This document shows, in pieces, positions 32,467-44,448 of a stretch of DNA of 64,000 nt. The notes under the pieces are model-generated. The model did no database searches and was not told the origin of the DNA. It was given only the letters and a program-made list of their open reading frames with translations. Every line of letters begins with the position of its first letter. Position 1 is the first letter of the stretch. The DNA lies in assembly GCF_021462225.1 (NCBI RefSeq), contig NC_061797.1, positions 22,777,093-22,841,092 on the forward strand, read 5' to 3'. Position numbers and translations under genes: made by a program. This DNA is from Girardinichthys multiradiatus. Taxonomy: Eukaryota; Chordata; Actinopteri; Cyprinodontiformes; Goodeidae.

Positions 32467-34435
32467 AATGTGTGTCCTATTTTACTATGATGCAGCAGTG
32501 TTAATGACTGCACCACAATGGTACTCAATTTGACAAATCAAAACAACTATTTCCACTTGATTTAACACATAATATACATTACCATGTGGTATAAACTGCT
32601 TCTTTTAAGTAGCACTGACAACAAATCTGTTATTTGATTTTGGATGGAAGAGTTGACATTGTAGACAAGACATATTATGCAATGAAATGAAGTGTGTCTC
32701 TGCTGAATCTTTGGTAAGCCTTTGTTTTTCCACTGGCCTCATTGGAAGCAGTAAATGTAGCCCTCCACTGAGAATGAGCTCTTCAGCTGAACACCGTTCA
32801 TTACCTAGCTACTGTACAGGGAGCTGTCTGGTAAATGGCTTTATAATGGCTTTCTGCTTCTACCGTGATCTCCTGCCGATTTTTCTAAATTCTGATGCTT
32901 CCCGTTGCAGAAAAACATGTGAGCCAGTCTATCAACACCCCTGGCCCTTTTCATCTTATCTCAAATGCTTTTGTAGACATATACTACATAAATTATTGTC
33001 TGCAGATCAAAAGTGATCAAGGCTATTAGACAATACTAATACCTTAATTGTTCTCAATTTGCATCTGAATTTAAAACTAGGGGTAGAAATTAACTTTGTT
33101 TACAAAATATTCCATGAATAGTAATTTTGACTTTTAGGAACTTCAATACCATCACGATATTTTTTTCTCATTTTAGTTTACGAACACTCAGTATTCAGTT
33201 CACATTATATTACCATCACCTATCCGCCTACATGGATGAGACATTGACCCTGGAACAGGTTTATTGAATGAAAATAATTTATATGCTCACTCTGGTAGTT
33301 ATTTGCAGGCTATTCACAAATTTTCTGTGTTTTGCATAAGAAATGTGTGATGCACTAAAAAGTCCTGAACAATCCAAAGCTGATGGATCCTGAGGGCCTT
33401 CCGATCCTTGCATAAACAGGTAATGGATTAAAAATATTCTGCTCTGTGACAAAATAAATGTCAAAACTTTGGAGAAATAAGTGCCCGAATGCTAAAAAAA
33501 AACTATAACCAAAAGTTTTTCTCATTTTTATTTTTCAAGAGGATTTATATATTTGGTTATTTGGCTTTGTGAAGCATCGCACAGCTTTGTCAGCAATGAG
33601 GCACAAACAAGGCGATCAATACCAAAACACAAAACAACATCAAGTACTCCTGGAAATACCTTTTTATTTTGTGCTTTTTCTCGCCAAATGTTTCACACAT
33701 TCAAATGACTAAAACGTTAGTAGTTAAGTATACTTGTTTACTGGCTAATTGTTGGCCAGGAAAGCAATAAGGCAAAAGTGGATTTGTATTTTCATAAAAC
33801 AACTCTGATCTCAAAAACGCAATTTTGCTATTTTGTAATAGGTGACATTGCTGTCACATTTGCATTTTACAATTATTAGTGCATAAATCTTTGGTTCTTT
33901 ACACAGAGCACTGTTTTTCTGAAAACTCTTTTTTTTAATCACATTTTATCACAGTTGTCAAAGTGAGGTGAGATTTTTCCATGTAATCCATGCAACAATT
34001 ATTAAATGCTCACAGCTGAATCAATAAAAAGTAAAATGAGCATATCTTCATATTCCAGGGCTGGAAGACTGAAAAGGCCTATATGGAGTCATATATTAAG
34101 CATCTTATCTTTTACAGAAGAATACAACTACTGTAAAAGATGAACTAATGAAATTATGTGTGATAATTTTCCGCAGTAATAAATGTGATTAGTGAGAAAT
34201 TATGTATGAGGATTTTCTACAGTAATAAATGAAATGAGTGATCTTTGACTATTAAGTTAAAACATATATAAATAGCAATATGTTTGAATTTATGATTGTC
34301 AACTGATGATTAAAAGCAGTAAGGTTTCGAAACTATTAATCAACTATATATATGGAAGATATATAATGTTAATTAGTTGTGATGTGTGAAAAAACATTAT
34401 GAAGTGGTGGTTTTTAGCTGTAACTGAAGCAAAAA
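32467..34435. other. No recognised feature
   Basis: Two kilobases of mostly AT-rich DNA. A short internal repetition near 34150-34230 (TGTGATAATTTTC / TATGAGGATTTTC with CAGTAATAAATG) is the only structure noticed. Confidence 0.4.
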
Positions 34436-34439
34436 GTGT

Positions 34440-35130
34440 TGTATCCTCTGATCTGTAGCTAGCTGTTGGTTTCTCTCCTGCAGGGCTTGACCGGCAGGTG
34501 CTGCTCCACAGCTGCAGGTTATCAGCGGCAATCAGGAAGAGCATAAAGGGTTGCAGTGTCCTCGAAGCTGATGTCAGATTGTTTTTGCTCACCAACTTGG
34601 TTAGCCGACCTACCCTCTCTAGTACTTTGTTTCAGAACTATTTTCTAATAGTTCTCTCTCCCGCAGACATCGCCTCTCATCCGGACCCAAGTGTCTACAC
34701 TGATCTCCTCGCACTTCCTCCTCTGGACTCCAGAAATCTGCATCTCTAGTTGCTCACCTGTTGCCTGCTGCTGGAACTACCTCGGATCTCACTCACTCAC
34801 CTGCCTGTCCACCCTCCTACACTCCTTGCTAAACACAAAACACTAGCCATTACCAAATCTCAACCCATCATTCTCTGACGACCTCCTCAGATGATCATAT
34901 CACCTTCTCCAGATTGTTTCTTCTCGCCAGCAACATTAAGACCGCAAACAACGTCGAAAACCTCATTCTTTCACAACCTTCCTCTGGCCGCCGGTGTTAA
35001 CTCTATCCTCAGTGCTCCCTCTGGAGGCCCGTGTGGGATCCACCTTGAAATTGTTTGTTTCGCCTGTATAATAAACCTTATTCAACTTTCTACATTGTCT
35101 GTATTTACTGCTTCCACCAGAGTCACTAAA
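34440..35130 (+). repeat. LTR-like pyrimidine-rich tract with AATAAA
   Basis: About 700 bases rich in C and T, containing CTGTATAATAAACC near 35070 followed by a T-rich stretch. This resembles the R-U5 part of fish LTR retrotransposons. Ends were not defined, so this is tentative. Confidence 0.3.
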
Positions 35131-35579
35131 TAACCCAATATTACAAAAAGCTGAGAGTGGAAAGTGCAATACTGTGTAAATTGTAAGGTTGAGCCGATAT
35201 GGGAAGGAGATGTAAGCTGACAGGGAGTGACAGAGGCCAGCTGGGTGCTGATGCTACATCACAAAAGCCAGCTGTGTTCTTGAAGGCCAACAAACAGCAC
35301 AAAAAAAGTCACTATGACTGCAAGACTAAGTATTGGGCAATAACAGATGAGGCTGTCAACAAGGGCTGGCCAGTGAGGCTATCTGCACTATAAAAGGGGT
35401 GCCAAAAAATGTAACAGTTGTTGTTTCCTCGCAGAAGACCAGCGAGCAAGATCGGAGGGAGAAAGACGCTACAGATGAATCAGAGGACCCGGGACACAGC
35501 CCAGCTGATAATCTGCATTGAAAAGAGGAAGGTAAAAGCCTAAAAAGTTTGTGTACTGGGTGTGTGGGGTCTGCAGAGA
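35131..35579. other. Tract with TATA-like motif, origin unknown
   Basis: Includes ACTATAAAAGGGG at about 35388-35400, a good TATA-box match, followed by a purine-rich stretch. It could be part of the neighbouring LTR-like sequence. No gene follows. Confidence 0.25.
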
Positions 35580-36097
35580 TTTTAGCTACCCTTTACCTGA
35601 CCCTAAACCTGTATAAGTCCTGGATAGAGGGAAGGTGAACCCTGATGATTGTTTCTGCAGACCTGATTGTTTCTTGCAGTCTGGACCTGTCCTGTTTTAT
35701 GGATGAGCCAAACCACACTGAGATGGATGAAGACAGGACAGACTGAATTATGGCAGTGTAGAAGATGACCAGCAGCTCCTGTGGAAGGTTGTACTTCTTG
35801 AGCTGCCTCAAGAAATATAGTCTCTGCTGGGCCTTCTTCCGAACATTGTCTAAGTGTGTGGACCATCTCAGGTTTCAAGAAATGGTGGTTCCTATGACCA
35901 AGAAATGGTCCACAGCAGACACAGTGTTGTTGAGGATGGTGAGGGGAAGTATGTCGGGGTGGTGTTCTCCTAAAGTCCACCATCATCTCCACAGTCTTGA
36001 GTGGGTTAAGTTCCAGGTGGTTCTGACCACACCAGTGTACCAGCCGATCAACCTCCTGTCTGTATGCAGACTCATCACTGTTGTTGGGGTCATCCAT
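35580..36097 (-). pseudogene. L2-like LINE ORF2, 3' part of a split copy
   Basis: Minus-strand frames read SDESAYRQEVDRLVHWCGQN, LELNPLKTVEMMVDFRR, then (shifted) LKKYNLPQELLVIFYTAIIQ and SSISVWFGS, and finally PSIQDLYRFR. This is RT thumb to C-terminus of an L2-like LINE. The preceding part of the same copy, with the FADD site, is at 38241-38455, beyond the inserted TG...CA repeat. Confidence 0.8.
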
Positions 36098-36098
36098 T

Positions 36099-38240
36099 GT
36101 GGTCGGACAGACCGACTACGCTGCGCAGGTCAACCCGCGCAGCTCAACAGATGTTGCAGCTCTGACGTCACCCAGGATTATAAAACCCGCAGAAAATAAA
36201 CTTCCGTTGCCATGTCCAGCGTGTCTCACAGGACAGCGCAATGGAGGTGCATATCTGGAGAGGCAAAAGCTTGCAGGCGAACATTTCCTCCACACGGCCA
36301 TTCCCGGAAGAGCTTGAAAGCTGGAAATCTGTCTGATACAAGAAGGTCAGAAGATTAATATACCGATCGAAGACCACGCCGACACCCGGCGCAGACACCC
36401 ACAGAGGTTTTATTTCCAAGTAGATGAGTTTTCCTCCTTGTTGATTCAGTCGACTAAACAGTTCTTCATATTTGTCCCTCTTGGACGGATAAGAAGTGTA
36501 CAGTTTTTTGTTTTTTTTTTGAGTTGATCACGGATACATGATCCCTCCCCCATCGTTTTTCTTCAGACCTGACCTTAACCAGTGGAGAGAAGAAATCAAC
36601 ATCAAAGTAATTTCGTTCTTTTTTTTAATATTAAATCTGATAGGTGTACTTAGAGGTCTGGGGAGGGTGAGGCATAGTTAAGGTGATTTAGAATCACCAG
36701 TAGTTAATCCAAGATATCAACTTGTTGCATGCAATACTGATTGATGTGCTTTATGCTGAGCTGTGTTTGATTTGCTCTGCAAGGTGCGTGTTCACTTTTT
36801 TGTCCGGCTGATCCCAAATCAGGCAGGAGTTAGCAGTTGCAGCTGCAGCCTGGGCCTCGCATGACCACTCCTTTGTTCCAGTTATTACTGGAGTTTTTCC
36901 ACTGAGTTTCACGCCTCAGTGTTTTATGACTCTTTGTTCGAGATTCGGGGCAGTCAGCTGCTAGTGGCTAAGGGCACAGCCCACCGTTTACCAGCTGATC
37001 GTCGCAATCAAGATAACAGCTCACCAGGAGGGCTTTTTATCACGATGTGGGGTTTGTTATGTGTTTGTCTGAGTCAGTCTGTCACGAGGAGAGCCACTGA
37101 TGAGCGGTGAGTGGCTTAATGCTGCACACCTAAGAGCAATCCAGCCTGATGCGCTTATAAGGAGCTGCAGGACATGCATTCATCGCCTGATGATCCCACA
37201 TGAGTGGTCCTGTCAGCTGTCTACATTCTGGAAGCCATCTCCATTCCTCGAGGAACATAACCCACCGGACAAACCAAGCCCGGCAGGTACTCTGCAGTTC
37301 CTACCTGTGCCAGACGCCCCCACGGACTCCCTTTCCTGGACAAGTTGTGCCCGCCAGCCCGCCCGCTCTCGCTCTCCAACGCTGCCCACGGACTTTCTGA
37401 CCTGGACTCCTGGAGTAAACCTTCCCGGAACAAACCCCCGCATCTATGACCGTACCTCCCAGCCTTCCTCTCTGACCAGCATTGTAAGCCCTCTCTATTA
37501 CCTCCGCACATTCTATGCTCTGCACGGCTTCTCGTCTTCCCCTGCTAATCTCGACTGTCCTCCACGGAGTTCCTGGTTCCAGCCCCGACCAGTACCAGTC
37601 TCAGACTAGCCCGTGCATATTAAATAAACAAGTTACAAACGACTCTGGTTGTCTGCTTGTGGTTCTGCATGTGGGTCAAAAAGTTACCTCCCAATATGTC
37701 ATTTTTCTTTCCAAGTTAGCCCAAATTGCATGTTTTGTCCATAAAACTGCTGGTTTGATCTTGATAGACACACAATACGCATACATTTTCTTTTATTATT
37801 GTTAGGCAGTCATTTTTTATCCCATTTGAGTAGAATAGTGCTTGTTAGTTGGGTGAAGGTTTATAGACCAGACCAGAATGGTTGTATCTCAGAATTATAT
37901 GGCCTCATTAAATCGTCATATATATGATTAAGAGAAGCGTTTGTGTTTATTTCGTGATTTATCTTTGAAAATAAGGTTGAAGTTCCCCCACCTTCGGTGA
38001 AGCAGTTGATTAAACAGTGACATTTTGTGGTTTTGGTTAACAGTGATTAATTAATTATTAATGATAAATAATTCATTATAATAATTAAAAGCTTTGAGCC
38101 CATAATCACAACACCAGAGGACATCTCTGATTTCTATTCGTGAGTAATGATTTTTGGTTAAGAAATCATTTTCCTGAATTATGATTTTTAATTATAATTT
38201 TTTATAAATATTAATTTAATCAATAATCATTATCCTTACA
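36099..38240 (-). mobile_element. Unclassified TG...CA bounded repeat, copy 2
   Basis: Read on the minus strand it runs from TGTAAGGATAATG (38240) to GACCACA (36099), splitting one LINE into two parts. The same TGTAAGG terminus bounds copy 1 at 7193. TG...CA ends are typical of LTR elements, but no gag, pol or internal primer site was found. Near 36180-36220 there is a TATAAAA and AATAAA pair on the plus strand. An LTR-like unit (37080-37685) is nested inside, leaving a core of about 1.5 kb. Confidence 0.5.
37080..37685 (+). repeat. LTR-like unit nested in the TG...CA repeat
   Basis: Starts TGTCACGAGGAG, continues C-rich, has ATTAAATAAACAAG near 37620 and then TTCTGCATGTGGGTC, an order I associate with fish gypsy-type solo LTRs. 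The expected closing CGTGACA is not found, so the right end is truncated. Confidence 0.4.
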
Positions 38241-38455
38241 CTGTCCTGGATCAGTCCAAATAACAGTGGTGTCATCTGCAAACTTCAGGAGTTTCACAGA
38301 GATCCGCTGAGGTGTAGTCATTTGTGTAGAGGGAGAAGAGGAGTAGGGAGAGAACACACCCCTGGATGCGCCGGTTCTGATGGTTCTTGTGCGGGAGAAG
38401 GTGCTCCCCAGCCAGGGTACATGGATGAGTCCCCATTTTCAAAGCCTCCTCTTCA
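38241..38455 (-). pseudogene. L2-like LINE ORF2, 5' part of a split copy (RT core)
   Basis: Minus strand: IQGCVLSLLLFSLYTNDYTS, then after a frameshift LLKFADDTTVIW, the RT catalytic motif (FADD). The next residues of this copy continue at 36097. Everything upstream is missing or too decayed to read. Confidence 0.75.
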
Positions 38456-40500
38456 AGCTCACCAGTTTCAGCATTAGGAAAAGATAGGTTAAGTTGAATG
38501 ATTAATTTCTATTATCTATCATGTGTTGCTGAATTTTTTGCTGTTACTGACCCTGCAAAAGCATTACTAATAACATAAGCATATAAAATTCGAAATAAAT
38601 TGTGGACAGTTAATTATTTAAGTCACCTTATTTTTGTTGTTTTTGTTGGTGTTGAAAAGTCTTGGTTAATTGTTCTAAGATGCTTTTAAAAGGTTTTTAT
38701 AGGTTGTCTTAAGCCCAAACTTGTTAAATCAACATCCTTGGGGGTTGTGTCGAGTCACTAAAATTAACCTAACCCATATACCAAGTGAAAGTTGTAAAAT
38801 TAGGGACTGAGCAGCCGTTAACAGAAGTGACTGTTGAGAGTAGGATGACTGCTGTGGGCTATTTGGTTGTCCAAACCACCAGCTCAAGAAGTGCGAGACT
38901 TCTGTATGACGGCTGTTAGAGGTTAGGCATGTAATCTTCCGACACCAACTTAAACAGATCTTTCAGATAACCTGCTTAGTAAGACCTCTTAGGTTTAGAG
39001 AAGTCTGGACCCGTTAGATGGAGAGCTGGAGAGCAATCCTCTTAGGAAACGGAAGTAGGAGGGAGGGGTTAGCTCATCGGACAACGAAGCAGTTCAAGTT
39101 TATGCTGTTATAATTATTTTCATCCTCTGTTAACTTTTTCCAGCTATTATTACCCTGGTGTGATATACATGTTGTATGTATGTATGTAGTTTTAATTCAC
39201 TATCAAACTGATGATGCTAAGAACGTTAAGTACCCAAGATAAGACATCGACTGCTTATCACCTCTTAACAGAATCCCCTTAATAATTTATTGGTTTACAT
39301 CAAATTAGGTACAACTTATTTTTTTACAGCATCCCACTTCAACGGTCATGGAAAACTGATAGCCCAAAGGTTGTGTTTAGTCAACTGTGACATAGAAATC
39401 CAAAGAGGACATCTTTTTAAGTAATGAAGTCAGTTCCTAATTACTTAATGGTGCATTAATTTCTTCCTTGAATTTTAATGAATGCTGTACAGAATGAGAC
39501 AAACTCTTTTCACGGTATGTTTACCCCAGCTGATGATCTTTTTTTTTTTTTCCTATTACATGCCACAGCGCCTATCTGTTTAATAAAGGTTCTTCATGCT
39601 CAATTTTCTACTGAAAATATACAACATCTTTGTTGGCAGGATTAGCTATTTATTGTATGGATGAATTTGAAGATGTGAGAGTATTGTTGTGATTATTATC
39701 ATGATTATAATATTTTACATTTAATTTTAATATTTTAGTAAATAATAATTTGGTCTGTTAAGGTAAATACTTGTAAATACCTGTAAATACCAGCCTAATA
39801 AGGCAGTGGTATTAAGACAATAGTGAAAGGGGTGAGCCAAGCTCTGACATTACTGAACAGCAAAATTCTGCACACACATTTTGCAAAATTCTGCACACAA
39901 TTTCTTAAAATACAAGAATTTATTAACAAAAATCAGTCAGATCAAAATATATAGGAAGATCAAAATACAAACATACTTCAATCAACAAACTTTTTTACTA
40001 TACTAGAACAATCCAAATAAAACTACCAAGAAAAATGAAACAATAAGGAAAACCAATGTACACTATATACAATATGAACAAATTAATCAAAGATGGTTAA
40101 CCATGACCAAAAGAGTGATGCAACATTACCATTCAATGTTATTTATGTTTGAGAACCAAGGATTATTTTAAAGAATCTGGAAATGAGGTTAAATTAGTCT
40201 TGGAACTAACTTAGGTAATAATTGTTACCTTTAAACCACCAATCACACTGCAACATCAGATATAACATTATTTTAATAAATATTTCAAATTTTCTGAATA
40301 AAACAACCTTTTGGTGACTAACTGTCAATGGTGGTTAATTTGCCGTCTTTTTTAGTACAATAATATTTAAGAAAATATTATTAAGGAAATACTAAAATAA
40401 TATTTATGGAAATAATAATTTGAATAAAACCAACAACATTCCTGGATAAATTATTCTTAACTGGTGTTTAAAAAGCTATCGCATTTAAATAATATTACAC
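38456..40500. other. No recognised feature
   Basis: Low-complexity AT-rich DNA; TGTATGTATG near 39173 and a T run near 39540. No domain or known repeat. Confidence 0.4.
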
Positions 40501-40905
40501 AGGTACGCTCAGTAGGAGGAAACAAGCGCACCCCAACTAAGCATGTGACCTAGCAGTTGCACACTGTCATTCTATTGGCTGACATGGTTGCTAGGAGATG
40601 ATCTGTGAGAGCAAAAAGAATTTGCCATCAGGGAAGACACTTGAGAGCGCAGTTTTGATCCGAGCAGAGAACAAGTTTGGATGAAGCAAGCAGGAGGGGA
40701 AATCATCTATGCAAGAAGCATTAGATCAGAGTGCAGAAACAAAGATTTGAGAGAGAACAGAGTATATTTGAAAGAAAGCAGAAGTTTTGAGTGCAAGCAT
40801 TACTAATTTTGAGGGCAAGCATTACTAAGTTTGAGTACAAACAGAATGAAATCCTGCTCTCAAATTGAAAATATGTGCTCTTGAGTTTTGGCAGTAAATT
40901 TCCCC
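40501..40905. other. Purine-rich tract with short internal repeats
   Basis: Between 40790 and 40840 the phrase GCAAGCATTACTAA occurs twice with GAGTGCAAGC / GAGGGCAAGC / GAGTACAAAC starts. It resembles a repeat I have seen in fish genomes but cannot name. Confidence 0.3.
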
Positions 40906-41152
40906 CATAAACCAGCTTTATTATTGACTCTTAAGATAATAACTGTAGCGTGGTTTTGTAAGTGTTGCCCCAAATTTCTGCACAGTAACTCAAGTAGTGC
41001 AAAACTAAAGAATAGTACTAAACCTGGAGTGCTTTTTGAGCCAAAACTGGTTGGGCTTTGTTTAATTCAGAGATGCATTTTGACACTTTATTGTTCCCAG
41101 GTTTGCTGCTGAGTTTGTCATCATAATAAGACCAATAAATATATTTATTCTA

Positions 41153-41523
41153 GTCAGTCAGTCATTTTCTACCGCTTATTCCATAGTGGGTCGCGGGGGA
41201 GCTGGTGCCCATCTCCAGCAGTCTATGGGCAAGAGGCAGGGTACACCCTGGACAGGTCGCCAGTCCATCGCAGGGCAACACACAAACAACCATGCACACA
41301 CTCATTCATACACCTAAGGGCAATTTAGAGTTACCAATTAACCTAACAGGCATAACTTTGGACTGTGGGATGAAGCCGGAGTACCCGGTGAGAACCCACG
41401 CATGCACGGGGAGAACATGCAAGCTCCATGCAGAAAGACCCCAGGCTGGGAATCAAACCCAGGACCTTCTTTCTGCAAGGCAACAGTGCTACCAACTGCG
41501 CCACCATGCAGCCCATAAATAGA
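41153..41523 (-). repeat. tRNA-derived SINE, complete copy with 12-bp target duplication
   Basis: On the minus strand it starts near the GGGCTGCATGG head and shows an A box, TGGCGCAGTTGGT (41503-41491), and a B box, GGTTTGATTC (41459-41450). The conserved body runs CTTGCATGTTCTCCCCGTG, TCTAAATTGCCC, GGTGTACCCTGCC. The 3' end is AATAAGCGGTAGAAAATGACTGACTGAC. Identical 12-base duplications (ATATTTATTCTA) at 41141-41152 and 41524-41535 flank it, as expected for retroposition. Fragments of the same family lie at 1018, 2808, 17141, 17884 and 56672. Confidence 0.88.
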
Positions 41524-41556
41524 ATATTTATTCTATTTGAACTTTTTTCAATTGTA

Positions 41557-43159
41557 CAGGTCCTTCTCAAAATATTAGCATATTGTGATAAAGTTCATTA
41601 TTTTCCATAATGTAATGATGAATATTTAACATTCATATATTTTAGATTCATTGCACACTAACTGAATATTTCAGGTCTTTTATTGTCTTAATACGGATGA
41701 TTTTGGCATACAGCTCATGAAAACCCAAAATTCCTATCTCACAAAATTAGCATATTTCATCCGACCAATAACAGAAAAGTGTTTTTAATACAAAAAACAT
41801 CAACCTTCATATAATCATGTACAGTTATGCACTCAATACTTGGTCGGGAATCCTTTTGCAGAAATGACTGCTTCAATGCGGCGTGGCATGGAGGCAATCA
41901 GCCTGTGGCACTGCTGAGGTCTTATGGAGGCCCAGGATGCTTCGATAGCGGCCTTTAGCTCATCCAGAGTGTTGGGTCTTGAGTCTCTCAACGTTCTCTT
42001 CACAATATCCCACAGATTATCTATGGGGTTCAGGTCAGGAGAGTTGGCAGGCCAATTGAGCACAGTGATACCATGGTCAGTAAACCATTTACCAGTGGTT
42101 CTGGCACTGTGAGCAGGTGCCAGGTCGTGCTGAAAAATGAAATCTTCATCTCCATAAAGCTTTTCAGCAGATGGAAGCATGAAGTGCTCCAAAATCTCCT
42201 GATAGCTAGCTGCATTGACCCTGCCCTTGATAAAACACAGTGGACCAGCAGCTGACACAGCACCCCAGACCATCACTGACTGTGGGTACTTGACACTGGA
42301 CTTCTGGCATTTTGGCATTTCCTTCTCCCCAGTCTTCCTCCAGACTCTGGCACCTTGATTTCTGAATGACATGCAGAATTTGCTTTCATCCGAAAAAAGT
42401 ACTTTGGACCACTGAGCAACAGTCCAGTGCTGCTTCTCTGTAGCCCAGGTCAGGCGCTTCTGCCGCTGTTTCTGGTTCAAAAGTGGCTTGACCTGGGGAA
42501 TGCGGCACCTGTAGCCCATTTCCTGCACACGCCTGTGCACCGTGGCTCTAGATGTTTCTACTCCAGACTCAGTCCACTGCTTCCGCAGGTCCCCCAAGGT
42601 CTGGAATCGGCCCTTCTCCACAATCTTCCTCAGGGTCCGGTCACCTCTTCTCGTTGTGCAGCGTTTTCTGCCACACTTTTTCCTTCCCACAGACTTCCCA
42701 CTGAGGTGCCTTGATACAGCACTCTGGGAACAGCCTATTCATTCAGAAATTTCTTTCTGTGTCTTACCCTCTTGCTTGAGGGTGTCAATAGTGGCCTTCT
42801 GGACAGCAGTCAGGTCAGCAGTCTTACCCATGATTGGGGTTTTGAATGATGAACCAGGCTGGGAGTTTTAAAGGCCTCAGGAATCTTTTGCAGGTGTTTA
42901 GAGTTAACTCGTTGATTCAGATGATTAGGTTCATAGCTCGTTTAGAGACCCTTTTAATGATATGCTAATTTTGTGAGATAGGAATTTTGGGTTTTCATGA
43001 GCTGTATGCCAAAATCATCCGTATTAAGACAATAAAAGACCTGAAATATTTCAGTTAGTGTACAATGAATCTAAAATATATGAATGTTAAATTTTCATCA
43101 TGACATTATGGAAAATAATGAACTTTATCACAATATGCTAATATTTTGAGAAGGACCTG
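41557..43159 (-). mobile_element. Tc1-like transposon (DD34E family), copy B
   Basis: A 1603-bp element flanked by TA on both sides (41555-41556, 43160-43161), with 200-bp terminal inverted repeats at 41557-41756 and 42960-43159. It sits only about 20 bp from the SINE's target duplication and is in the opposite orientation to copies A, C and D. Confidence 0.95.
41833..42831 (-). pseudogene. Tc1 (DD34E) transposase with nonsense and catalytic change, copy B
   Basis: Start codon at 42831. Unlike A and C this copy keeps the intact CCC at codons 17-18. Codon 31 (42741-42739) is TGA where copies A, C and D have CGA, a CpG transition that stops the protein within the helix-turn-helix. Beyond it the frame is open to TGA at 41833. 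A 6-base deletion removes Val-Gly from the AAGVGPLCF segment. The third catalytic residue, Glu273 in NPIENLW, is Asp (NPIDNLW), giving DDD instead of DDE. Both Asp residues (LFSDESKF, FQHDLAPAH) are kept. Inactive on present evidence. Confidence 0.93.
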
Positions 43160-43161
43160 TA

Positions 43162-43689
43162 TTACAAGTTCCACATTAAACTTGCAGTTGCCAAAAATAC
43201 ATTATTGTAGTTCTGTTTAAGTTTAAGGAAAGTTTGTTAACATCAACCCACAATTTTAGTTTAAACCTACATTTTTTATCAATTGATTGACTCAGCATGT
43301 TTGAAGCATCGCGGACATGAGATACATTACACCCCCTGTGTGTGACGGTTTATTATACAGATACAGGTAAAAAGGAAATCTGAGAAATTTAACGTGGCAT
43401 GGATGTGCCACAGGGAAGCAATTATAACACCTGGACAGATACAGATTTAGATTTCTTTCAGTGGAAAAACATCTATGCCTGTGGTTAATAAAAGTGCTCA
43501 GGTGTTTATGGGTCTTGCATGCAGTAAGCTATTTATGCACGCAAAATATCTATATCATTAGGGTATGTTATAAATTGTATGCCGGATTAAAATACATTTA
43601 TAAATCAAGTTAGTGTGGTTGTGTATGAGTGATGGAGAAATTGGAAAATATTCTCTCTAGCCAGACAACAGACCATAGTTTTTTCACAT
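43162..43689. other. No recognised feature
   Basis: Host DNA between copy B and the next repeat; nothing recognised. Confidence 0.4.
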
Positions 43690-43692
43690 TAT

Positions 43693-43920
43693 GTATGGTA
43701 AATGTTAAATGGCGTGTACTTGTAAAGCACTTTATCAAGTCCCCACAGATCCCAAAGCGCTTCACACTACATTCAGTCATCCACCCATTCATACACACAT
43801 TCACACACTGATTGTGGTGAGCTACATTGTAGTCACAGCTGCCCTGGGGCAGACTGACAGAAGTGAGGCTGCCATACACAGGTGCCACCGAGCCCTCTGA
43901 CCACCATCAGTAGGCAAGAC
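43693..43920. repeat. Fish interspersed repeat (GCGCTTCACAC...CCACCCATTCA type)
   Basis: The sequence AAATGGCGTGTACTTGTAAAGC ... CCCAAAGCGCTTCACAC ... CACAGCTGCCCTGGGGC ... GAGCCCTCTGACCACC is a widespread teleost repeat as I remember it. No tRNA boxes or coding region were recognised. Its class is unknown to me. Confidence 0.6.
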
Positions 43921-44244
43921 AGTAAGTAATGTATGGTTTCACATTGGTTGCAACTTTGCAGCCTTAGCAAAGCAAGTACCTAAAATGGATAATTTTGCAT
44001 TAGCTATGTGTTTAGCCCTACAATACTAAACCAAAGAAATTATAGCAAGGTTGTAGTATGGAAGGAATAAATAGTTTTGACACTCTAGAAATAGGGCATT
44101 CCAAGGTATCCAATTTTTGCTTGTGTTTTTGTCAAACCTAAACTCGCGTCGAAACCTTTCACTACATTGGCCACTGCCATCAATTTAAAAGTATTTGCAG
44201 ACCAAAAATATTATAATATTAAAATGTTTTTATTTTCTATGGGG

Positions 44245-44448
44245 CTAAACAATTAAGAAAGGTATCCATCTGCAATAACTGCCAGTGCTGTCATGGCCAT
44301 GGTTTAAAGATGCCAGTAGAACTATATCATCTGCTAAAGGAAAGGTAAGATCCTGAGGTTCTCCAAACCAGACACCCACCTGTCTATGACCACACTTTGA
44401 GATTGTATCTATAGACACAACAAATAGCAAGGGGCCCTGGAGAGCCAA
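44245..44448 (-). pseudogene. LINE RT catalytic fragment
   Basis: The minus-strand frame contains GPLLFVVSIDTISK, VGVWFGEPQ and LADDIVLLASLNH, resembling the (F)ADDVVLLAS catalytic block of the LINE at 12072-14362. Upstream sequence to about 44650 may belong to it but is unreadable. Confidence 0.5.

Noticed and set aside
35388..35400. TATA box as promoter of a host gene
   Set aside because: The motif is good, but no coding exon follows and the surroundings look LTR-like.
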